From NCBI GenBank assembly GCA_019424135.1, contig JAHYZZ010000013.1:5220-65907 (forward strand): DNA of 60,688 nt, written 5' to 3'. This DNA is from Lachnospiraceae bacterium. GTDB lineage: Bacteria > Bacillota > Clostridia > Lachnospirales > Lachnospiraceae. The notes beneath the pieces were generated by a model. That model did no database searches and was not told the origin of the DNA. It saw only the letters and a program-made list of their open reading frames with translations. Shown piece after piece: positions 16,818 through 23,358 of the stretch (position 1 is the first letter of the stretch; each line of letters begins with the position of its first letter). The translations under genes and the position numbers were made by a program.

Positions 16818-17453
16818 TTACTCCAGCTCAATATTTTCACTAAGGTCATACTCTTCCTGTTCAGGTGTCTCCTCGGCAGAACCATACTCGGCCTCCAATC
16901 CCCGTGATGACTGCTCCGGAATTTCCAGCTCGGAACGATTATTACGAACCATATCATAGCATTCCTGCAACGAATTTACTAACCCGTCATACTTGGTGGT
17001 ATAACTGTCCAATGTGTGGCCGATAATACTTTCTGCATTTGCCAAAAGATCATCTGTATACTGCATAGCCCCAATACGGATGTCGTTGGCATCGCTGGTT
17101 GCATTGTCGAGAATCTGCTGTGCCTGTTCCGTGGCAGCGGTCACAATCTCGTTCGCCTGGGCGTATGCCTGTTGCATAATTTCATGCTCGCTAACCAGCT
17201 CATTTGTATGAATCTGAGCCTCTTCAATCATACTGTCAGCCTTTGCCTGAGCATCTGCAAGGATTGCATCCTTGTTTGCAATAATTTTCTGATAACGCTT
17301 TATCTCATCGGGGGTCTTCATCCGCAGTTCCCGAAGCATTTCATCCATCTGATCCTTGTTTACGATGATCTTCGATGTGGACAATGGCTGGAATTTACAG
17401 CTGTCGATGTACTCCTCGATTTCTTCAATAATCTGTTCAATACGGCTGCTCAT
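16818..17453 (-). CDS. Coiled-coil protein resembling V-ATPase subunit H/E, unknown role
   Basis: This 211-residue soluble protein is mainly alpha-helical. The N-terminal 45 residues contain SRIEQIIEEIEEYIDSCKF and a KIIVNKDQMDEMLREL helix. Residues 60-135 are an alanine- and glutamine-rich coiled coil (ADAQAKADSMIEEA, AATEQAQQILDNA) like the stalk subunits of ATPases and DivIVA-type proteins. The last 45 residues are very acidic. No V-type ATPase genes are nearby, so I do not read it as an ATPase subunit; a scaffold role is more likely. Its GTG/ATG region overlaps the coaD stop by four bases, so the two are translationally coupled. Confidence 0.72.
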   Translation of the reverse strand: MSSRIEQIIEEIEEYIDSCKFQPLSTSKIIVNKDQMDEMLRELRMKTPDEIKRYQKIIANKDAILADAQAKADSMIEEAQIHTNELVSEHEIMQQAYAQANEIVTAATEQAQQILDNATSDANDIRIGAMQYTDDLLANAESIIGHTLDSYTTKYDGLVNSLQECYDMVRNNRSELEIPEQSSRGLEAEYGSAEETPEQEEYDLSENIELE

Positions 17454-17947
17454 AATTTACACTCTCCTTTTAATTTCATTTTCTCCCTGATACAGTCTGA
17501 TACATAAGCAGGTACAAATTGAGAAATATCCCCTCCAAAAGCTGCCACTTCCTTCACTGTAGTAGAGCTTAGATAGGAGTATTCCAGACTGGTTATCAGG
17601 AAGACTGTCTCAATCCCCGGCTCCAGCTTATGGTTCGTCTGTGCCATCTGCAGCTCATACTCAAAATCAGTGATCGCCCGAAGTCCCCGAATCACCATAT
17701 CAGCACCGGATTCTCTGGCAAAATCTACCAATAATCCCTCAAAAGGAATAATTTTTACATTTGGCATCTCTTTTGTTACTTCATTTAACATTCTAACACG
17801 TTCTTTTACAGAAAACAACGGGCTTTTTGCTTTATTATTGAGCACTCCAACAATTAATTCGTCCACCAGTTCTGCGGATCTCTTTATCATATCCAGATGG
17901 CCAAAGGTAACTGGATCAAAACTTCCCGGATAAATTCCTTTTAACAT
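17450..17947 (-). CDS. coaD: Pantetheine-phosphate adenylyltransferase
   Basis: CoaD transfers AMP from ATP to 4'-phosphopantetheine, making dephospho-CoA, the penultimate step of coenzyme A synthesis. The 165-residue length is normal. The nucleotidyltransferase motif GSFDPVTFGHLDMI (HxGH type) is at the N terminus, followed by RGLRAITDFEYELQMA and the second motif SYLSSTTVKE. The order rsmD-coaD is widely conserved in Firmicutes, and the two genes overlap by seven bases here. Confidence 0.97.
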   Translation of the reverse strand: MLKGIYPGSFDPVTFGHLDMIKRSAELVDELIVGVLNNKAKSPLFSVKERVRMLNEVTKEMPNVKIIPFEGLLVDFARESGADMVIRGLRAITDFEYELQMAQTNHKLEPGIETVFLITSLEYSYLSSTTVKEVAAFGGDISQFVPAYVSDCIREKMKLKGECKL

Positions 17948-18510
17948 TTCTCTTTCCTTCCCGACGGTGTAAAAAATACATGCTTGTTCGTCTTATATTC
18001 CTTCGTTTTCAACAGGTCATACCCCAAATCAGACGCATATGCCATATCCGTCTCCTTTGCAGCCTCTACGATCACCACACCTTCTGGTGCAATGAGTCTG
18101 GAATCTGCAAGATAAGATAGAACTGTTTTTTCCCATTCTTTTCCATAAGGGGGATCCATAAAAATATAATCAAACTGTTTTTTCCCTTCTAGTTTATAGA
18201 GCGCAGTCATAACGTCCATGGACATAGTCGTTGCTCTTTCCTCCAGATGAGTCTTTTTTAGATTTTCTTTTACACATACCATTGCCTTTTGATTATTCTC
18301 AACAAACACGGCCTCTCCGGCGCCACGACTTAATGCCTCGATTCCAATGGCTCCGCTTCCGGCAAACAAATCCAGAAAAGAACACCCGCAAAGATACGGT
18401 GCAATCATATTAAAAAGAGTTTCCTTGATCCGGTCGGTAGTCGGCCTGGTAGCCAGTCCCTCTATAGTCTTCAACTGTGTACGCTTTGCACTTCCGGCGA
18501 TCACTCTCAT
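17941..18510 (-). CDS. rsmD: 16S rRNA guanine(966)-N2 methyltransferase
   Basis: RsmD methylates G966 of 16S rRNA in the assembling 30S subunit. The 189-residue protein begins MRVIAGSAKR, has the family landmarks TRPTTDRIKETLFNM, the SAM-binding motif LDLFAGSGAIGIEALSRGA, and the catalytic motif MDPPYGKEW. The motif order and length match RsmD. It lies 27 bases after the predicted ATPase gene and overlaps coaD. Confidence 0.96.
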   Translation of the reverse strand: MRVIAGSAKRTQLKTIEGLATRPTTDRIKETLFNMIAPYLCGCSFLDLFAGSGAIGIEALSRGAGEAVFVENNQKAMVCVKENLKKTHLEERATTMSMDVMTALYKLEGKKQFDYIFMDPPYGKEWEKTVLSYLADSRLIAPEGVVIVEAAKETDMAYASDLGYDLLKTKEYKTNKHVFFTPSGRKEKC

Positions 18511-18537
18511 AAGTATTTCTCCTCTTTCTTTTACAGA

Positions 18538-20241
18538 TTACAGACGAAGATCTCTGTAACGGTTGATACAGAAAAACAGCTCTTCCCTTCTGGGAAGGCA
18601 TAAATTTCCCGGCAGTTCTCCTCCTGTCAGGATTGTAAGTCCGTCTTCCTCAATCTTTCCATATAATTCATTCACCGTCTGCCTGACTGTTCTTTTTCCA
18701 TTCAGCAGTCTTTCCTCCAGATATTTCATCATGTACCCCAGACACGTCAGCTGTTCACTATCTGCCAGCTGTTCCACATATCTTAGATCTATATGTCCGT
18801 TTCCAAAGGAGATCCCATCTTTTCCCATTGTCTTGATCTTGACTCTTCCTTTATGATAAATTCCCTGGTTCTGTACAGGTCTACGCTCAAATTCTGGTAT
18901 TTCTGCAGGTATTTCCGGAAAATGCAAAGCCGGATAACTCTTTGCCGCTTCTTTTGCCTTCTTTGTAATGTCCTTTGGCTCGTAGTGATCCATCTGAATA
19001 ATCTGATCTGCAATCTGGAAATATGCCCCGGAACTTCCAGCCACCAGAACTGTAGAAATCCCCTCTCGTTCATACAGATCTCTAGCTCGTTCAATAAATG
19101 GGGTAATCGGTTCCATATCCCTGTGGATCACCTGCTGCATCAATTCATCTCGTACCATAAAATTTGTTGCGCTGGTATCCTCATCGATGAGAAATGCCGA
19201 CGCCCCTGCTTCCATTGCCTCCACCACATTAGCCGCCTGGGAGGTACTTCCGCTGGCATCCTCTGTATAAAATGCGCGAGTATTCTTTTGATTTGGAAGA
19301 TCATTAATAAACATAGAAATATCGGTATGTTTGATACTTCTTCCGTCCTCAGCCCGAATTTTTACCGCATCTTGGTCTGTAACAACATACTCTCTGCCAT
19401 CGCCCGCGATATGAGGATAAATGCAAAGTTCCAAAGCTTTTAATAACGTAGATTTTCCATGGTATCCCCCACCCACAATGAGGGTTATCCCTTTTTTTAT
19501 TCCCATTCCTGTCAGTTTTCCCCTGTACGGCAGATCCATCTCCACTCGCATGGAATCTGGAGAAGAAAAAGGCACCGCTCCTTTCATGGGCCTTTGGGAA
19601 ATACCTGATTCTCTTGGAAGAATCGCTCCGTCTGCCACAAACGCAATCAAATCTCTCTTTTTTAACTGATCGCGAATATAAGCCTGGTCTTCCGAAAGTT
19701 CCATGATTCTCTCTGTCTTTTTGCTGTCCAGATTTCGATACATACAAGATTTCTGTACACACTGTGGAAGAAACTCAAATAAGATCTTCACCAGTTCTCT
19801 TGCATTAATGGTTCTTCCATTGGCAGGAAACCCTGCTTCAAACCGAACTATCACATCTCCGGTAATCGGATTGATGGTGCAGGCACTTCTTTCCAGAACC
19901 TCTTGCCCGCACCACGTCACACTTAAAAGTCCGCTTTTTCCTGAACCTTTTGCCTGGAATGAATACTTTCTTGCACACGCTGCAAATTGACGAATCAATT
20001 CATCCTGTAGTGCGATTCTCTTATATTTTTTATCATAGAGTCTCTGAGGAAATCCGGCAGTTCTGCCTGCAACTTCCACATGGAGTCTCGAGGGAGCTGC
20101 AAACGGGTCTCCCTGCACATGATCAATCCCCAGTACATATCCTGGGAATCGATAGGTTCCTTTAGTGTCTTTATACGCCGGATATCCTTTCCGGTCAATC
20201 CTTGTTAATAATTGTCTTAAATCTTCTGCTGTTTTCATCAT
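18538..20241 (-). CDS. Predicted ATPase of the ABC class (PF09818-type)
   Basis: A 567-residue soluble protein of the ABC_ATPase (PF09818) family, with no membrane domain and no established bacterial function; a trypanosome homologue works in mitochondrial RNA editing. Residues 1-240 are the family-specific N-terminal region (GYVLGIDHVQGDPFAAPS). The Walker A is GGGYHGKST (257-265), an ABC-signature-like ASGSTSQAANV is near 329, and Walker B is AFLIDEDTSATN (349-360). The C-terminal region is basic and includes IDLRYVEQLADSEQ. It starts at an ATGATG overlapping the pentapeptide gene's TGA, so the two are coupled. Function is unknown; RNA-related work is a family-based guess. Confidence 0.85.
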   Translation of the reverse strand: MMKTAEDLRQLLTRIDRKGYPAYKDTKGTYRFPGYVLGIDHVQGDPFAAPSRLHVEVAGRTAGFPQRLYDKKYKRIALQDELIRQFAACARKYSFQAKGSGKSGLLSVTWCGQEVLERSACTINPITGDVIVRFEAGFPANGRTINARELVKILFEFLPQCVQKSCMYRNLDSKKTERIMELSEDQAYIRDQLKKRDLIAFVADGAILPRESGISQRPMKGAVPFSSPDSMRVEMDLPYRGKLTGMGIKKGITLIVGGGYHGKSTLLKALELCIYPHIAGDGREYVVTDQDAVKIRAEDGRSIKHTDISMFINDLPNQKNTRAFYTEDASGSTSQAANVVEAMEAGASAFLIDEDTSATNFMVRDELMQQVIHRDMEPITPFIERARDLYEREGISTVLVAGSSGAYFQIADQIIQMDHYEPKDITKKAKEAAKSYPALHFPEIPAEIPEFERRPVQNQGIYHKGRVKIKTMGKDGISFGNGHIDLRYVEQLADSEQLTCLGYMMKYLEERLLNGKRTVRQTVNELYGKIEEDGLTILTGGELPGNLCLPRREELFFCINRYRDLRL

Positions 20242-20942
20242 CAATACGCCTTTGCCTCTTCCCTTGTCATCCAGAAATGAATTCCTGTAGTGGAATCCAT
20301 CCATCGATCCTTATTAAAATCTTTGACTTCTACCCACTCACCCCTTCGATAGATAAAATTTTCATCTACCAGAGACCAGGCTTCGTCGAAGCTTTCTTTA
20401 TAATCAAAACTCTTAATTGTAAGTACTTTCGCTTTGCTGCAGCGACAGGACGGAAGTGTCGCTGATGTACGAAGAGCATCCGCAGGAATCAGAAGCTGAA
20501 CCAGACGGTTATTAAAACATTTCTTATATCCCAGAAATGCTCCATGTTCCGGACACCGGAGCCGAAACCACTTGGTTTCTTCATCCGCTTGTATCCCAGT
20601 CAAATCCGCATATTCCAAAACCGCTCCATATAGATTTGCACCCTTGATACTGCAGTCTCTCATGTCGCAATGCCTAAACGACGCCGTTTTCATATTGGCA
20701 TTCTGAAAATTAGCTCCACGAAGTGGACATCCGTCAAACAATGCATTTTCCACACTGCTTCCAGAAAAGTTTGTTCCATTCAACACCACATTCAGAAAAG
20801 AGGATAAGGTAAAGTCCATATTACTTAAATCATAACCAGACAAATCCATCGGTTTAAATTCTCGTTCCCGGAATTCCAGACGTTCTCCGTCTTTTCTTTC
20901 GTGTATCCGCGCATCTAATTCCTCTATGGACAATTCCTTCAT
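20241..20942 (-). CDS. Pentapeptide-repeat protein with a C-terminal DUF5758-like domain
   Basis: This 233-residue protein has two parts. Residues 30-120 form short pentapeptide repeats (A/S-x-F/L pattern: GANFQNANMKTASF, GANLYGAVLEYADLTG), which would build a small quadrilateral helix. Residues 125-233 resemble DUF5758, a domain also found in phage and environmental proteins (LLIPADALRTSA, CRCSKAKVLTI, GIHFWMTREEA). Neither part has a known activity. Three cysteines in the RLRCPEHG/CRCSKA region could bind metal. A GGGGAGG ribosome site precedes the ATG, and the stop overlaps the ATPase gene start. DUF5758 identity is from memory of its motifs. Confidence 0.78.
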   Translation of the reverse strand: MKELSIEELDARIHERKDGERLEFREREFKPMDLSGYDLSNMDFTLSSFLNVVLNGTNFSGSSVENALFDGCPLRGANFQNANMKTASFRHCDMRDCSIKGANLYGAVLEYADLTGIQADEETKWFRLRCPEHGAFLGYKKCFNNRLVQLLIPADALRTSATLPSCRCSKAKVLTIKSFDYKESFDEAWSLVDENFIYRRGEWVEVKDFNKDRWMDSTTGIHFWMTREEAKAY

Positions 20943-20978
20943 TCGAGCTTCCTCCCCTTTTTCTTTTCATTCTACACC

Positions 20979-21008
20979 ATTCTACCACAGACCAGGATAA
21001 CATCGCAA
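20979..21008 (-). promoter_or_regulatory. Possible promoter for the pentapeptide/ATPase operon
   Basis: Minus strand TTGCGA (21003-21008), 18 bases, then TAGAAT (20979-20984) with a TGn extension. A second TAGAAT lies 11 bases further downstream. It is back to back with the maf promoter. Confidence 0.4.
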
Positions 21009-21039
21009 CACCAGAAGACGTTGCCATCAAACAGAAATT

Positions 21040-21068
21040 TTGCAAAATATTTCAAGATATGCTATAAC
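21040..21068 (+). promoter_or_regulatory. Vegetative promoter for maf
   Basis: TTGCAA (21040-21045), 17 bases, then TATAAC (21063-21068). It would start transcription about 35 bases before the maf ATG. It is the only promoter candidate on this strand near maf. Confidence 0.6.
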
Positions 21069-21108
21069 AGAAAAAAATATTCAAATTTTAGAAAGGAACA
21101 TAAGCAAT

Positions 21109-21681
21109 ATGGAATATATCCTTGCTTCTGCGTCTCCACGCAGAAAAGAACTTCTCACACAGGCAGGTCTTTCCTTTGAGGCGATCCCCTCGCATATAGA
21201 AGAAAAGATTACCAAAAAAAGTCCCCATGCCATCGTAAAAGAGCTTTCCTTCCAAAAGGCCTGGGATATTTATCAGGCCATAACCCCCCTCGGGCGTACA
21301 GTCATCGGTGCTGATACCGTCGTATCCTACAAAGGAGAAATCCTTGGAAAACCTTCAGACGAGGAGGAGGCTTTTGCCATGCTAAGTCTTCTCTCTGGAA
21401 GGACTCATCAGGTCTACACCGGGGTTACTTTAATTCTGGAACGGGAAAATAAACCCTCTATCCGGAGTTTTTACGAAAAGACAGATGTCACCTTTTACCC
21501 TGTCTCCCGGCAGGATCTGATTTCTTATATCAAAACAAAAGACCCGCTGGACAAAGCCGGGGCTTATGGCATCCAGGGGCCTTTTGCAATTCATGTAAAA
21601 AAGATTCATGGAGATTATAATAATGTGGTAGGTCTGCCCATCGGGCGATTGTATCAGGAACTGAAAACGTTTCTTCCTTAA
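21109..21681 (+). CDS. maf: Maf-family nucleotide pyrophosphatase
   Basis: Maf proteins hydrolyse non-canonical or modified nucleoside triphosphates to monophosphates and are linked to septum control in Bacillus. The 190-residue product opens with YILASASPRRKELL, the family signature, and has the catalytic GADTVVS and RTHQVYTGVTLI segments and DKAGAYGIQGPF. I chose the ATG at 21109 because SASPR starts four residues later, as in all family members; an upstream GTG/ATG frame from 21040 overlaps the promoter. Its stop overlaps the convergent aminotransferase stop by four bases. Confidence 0.95.
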   Translation: MEYILASASPRRKELLTQAGLSFEAIPSHIEEKITKKSPHAIVKELSFQKAWDIYQAITPLGRTVIGADTVVSYKGEILGKPSDEEEAFAMLSLLSGRTHQVYTGVTLILERENKPSIRSFYEKTDVTFYPVSRQDLISYIKTKDPLDKAGAYGIQGPFAIHVKKIHGDYNNVVGLPIGRLYQELKTFLP

Positions 21682-22919
21682 CCCGCCATCTTCATATCCA
21701 GATATTTTGCCGCAGCTTCTTCAATGGACTCCCGCATCACTTTAATCAGCTGGTCTACATCCTGTTTCGTAGCAATCAACGGCGGAATCATTCGGTTAAT
21801 ACTGTCTCCAATGGCAGTGAACAAGACTCTTCGATTTAAAGCCTCATGTTTTACTTCAACTGCAATCGGGATATCATACTCACATCCAACCAAAAGTCCT
21901 TTTCCACGGGCTTCCTTCACATGAGGAAGCTTGGAGAGTTCCTGTTTCAGGTACCGTCCTACTTTTTTTGCATTTCCGCTTAAGTCTTTATCAAGGATCT
22001 CACTGACAGATGCCAGAGCTGCCGCGCAAGCTACCGCATGACCTGCATAGGTAGAACCATGGGTTCCTGGTGTAAATGCCGCTGCCACTTCTTTTCTTGC
22101 ACAGCAAGCACCGATTGGCATACCGCCGCCCATGGCCTTCGCCATAGATACAATATCCGGTTTCACACCATATCCCATATAAGCCATAGGAGCTCCGGTA
22201 CGTCCCCATCCAGTCTGGACTTCGTCTAGAAGCAACAGTAATCCCTTTTCATCACAAAGTTTACGAAGTCCTTCCATAAATTCCTGAGTAGCCGGATGAA
22301 CACCACCTTCACCCTGTACGGGCTCAATCATGATAGCGATCGTATGTTCCGTCACTTTAGATGCAAAATCTTCCAGATCATTGAATTTTGCATAGGAGAA
22401 ACCTTCCAGCATCGGACCAAACCCTTGCTGAATCGCTGAATCAGGCTGTCCAGTAGCTGCCATAGATCCGAAGGTTCTTCCGTGAAATCCTTTCTCAGCT
22501 GTTACAATGTGATATTTTTCAGGTCCATAGTGATCGATGCCATATTTTCTTGCCATCTTGATCATGCATTCATTAGCTTCGGTTCCGGAATTCTGATAAA
22601 AGATCTTATCCATCCCAATGGTATCGCAGATCTTTTTTGCAAGTAAAGCCTGCGGAATCGTATATGGATAATTAAAGGTATGCATAATATCGTCCATCTG
22701 ATCTTTGGCTGCCTTGACAACCTTTGGATTACAGTTTCCCGGGCTATTGACTGCTACGCCGCCATAGAAATCCAGGTATGCATTTCCTTTCTCATCATAG
22801 AGATACATACCCTCTGCCCGTTCTGCGATAAAATCATAACGCTCATAGGTTTCAACCATATACTTGTTTACCATTTTCTTCAATTCTTCTGCTGTAAGTC
22901 CTGTGTCTTTCAGTCTCAT
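21678..22919 (-). CDS. argD: Class III aminotransferase, acetylornithine aminotransferase-like
   Basis: A 413-residue PLP-dependent, subgroup III aminotransferase. It has the family motifs YLDFYGGVAVNSPGNCN, FYQNSGTEANECMIKMARK, EPVQGEGGVHPA, LLLDEVQTGWGRTG and the PLP lysine in SMAKAMGGGMPIGA. The closest functional match by motif is acetylornithine or related omega-aminotransferase (ArgD) of arginine synthesis, but no other arginine genes are adjacent, so the substrate is not certain. I chose the ATG at 22919 with GAGGAG six bases upstream; the open extension runs through the rpsU terminator. No promoter fits between that terminator and the start. Confidence 0.85.
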   Translation of the reverse strand: MRLKDTGLTAEELKKMVNKYMVETYERYDFIAERAEGMYLYDEKGNAYLDFYGGVAVNSPGNCNPKVVKAAKDQMDDIMHTFNYPYTIPQALLAKKICDTIGMDKIFYQNSGTEANECMIKMARKYGIDHYGPEKYHIVTAEKGFHGRTFGSMAATGQPDSAIQQGFGPMLEGFSYAKFNDLEDFASKVTEHTIAIMIEPVQGEGGVHPATQEFMEGLRKLCDEKGLLLLLDEVQTGWGRTGAPMAYMGYGVKPDIVSMAKAMGGGMPIGACCARKEVAAAFTPGTHGSTYAGHAVACAAALASVSEILDKDLSGNAKKVGRYLKQELSKLPHVKEARGKGLLVGCEYDIPIAVEVKHEALNRRVLFTAIGDSINRMIPPLIATKQDVDQLIKVMRESIEEAAAKYLDMKMAG

Positions 22920-22959
22920 TTTAATCTCCTCACTTTCTCTTTGCCGCACTCTTGTCAGG

Positions 22960-22999
22960 AAATAAAAAGAGACGCCGCATCCTCCGATACGGCGTCTCT
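22960..22999 (-). terminator. Rho-independent terminator after rpsU
   Basis: On the minus strand AGAGACGCCG and CGGCGTCTCT (22968-22977 and 22990-22999) form a perfect 10-bp stem with a 12-base loop, followed by TTTTTATT. It lies 59 bases after the rpsU stop and 40 bases before the aminotransferase start. Confidence 0.85.
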
Positions 23000-23057
23000 G
23001 CCTGACATATTTTCGTATAACTCTATGTTCCAAACATCTTTTTAAAATCTTTCTTTT

Positions 23058-23234
23058 CTAGTTATACTTACGCTTTCTAGCAGCTTCAGATTTCTTTTTA
23101 CGTCTAACGCTTGGTTTCTCGTAATGCTCTCTCTTACGAATCTCCTGCTGAATGCCTGCTTTCGCACAGTTTCTTTTGAATCTGCGCAAAGCACTATCCA
23201 ATGTCTCGTTCTCTTTCACGATTACATTTGACAT
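23058..23234 (-). CDS. rpsU: 30S ribosomal protein S21
   Basis: A 58-residue basic protein reading MSNVIVKENETLDSALRRF and then FKRNCAKAGIQQEIRKRE, with the basic tail EKPSVRRKKKSEAARKRKYN described here in two parts of the same chain. This is S21, the small 30S protein that helps base pairing between the anti-Shine-Dalgarno region and mRNA in initiation. In Firmicutes it usually lies next to a GatB/YqeY gene or, as here, between alaS and other genes. A GGGAGG site lies 14-19 bases before the ATG; the promoter is at 23312-23339. Confidence 0.96.
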   Translation of the reverse strand: MSNVIVKENETLDSALRRFKRNCAKAGIQQEIRKREHYEKPSVRRKKKSEAARKRKYN

Positions 23235-23311
23235 ACTCTCACACCTAACCTCCCTCCAGTCCTATATTGTGCATCATATGACTGTTCGGGTATATTTCTT
23301 GCACACATAAA

Positions 23312-23339
23312 ATTATAGCACATATTTTCTTTACGTCAA
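23312..23339 (-). promoter_or_regulatory. Vegetative promoter for rpsU
   Basis: Minus strand TTGACG (23334-23339), 16 bases, then a perfect TATAAT (23312-23317). The leader to rpsU is about 70 bases and contains the GGAGGGAGG stretch. Confidence 0.75.
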
Positions 23340-23358
23340 CAATTTTTGTGTTTTTTTA

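Noticed and set aside
22920..23033. N-terminal extension of the argD-like gene
   Set aside because: It would be translated through the rpsU terminator; family alignment and a GAGGAG site support the ATG at 22919.
23340..23358. AACAATT/AATTGTT repeat after alaS as a terminator
   Set aside because: The stem is short and AT-only, and the T run lies on the wrong strand for alaS.
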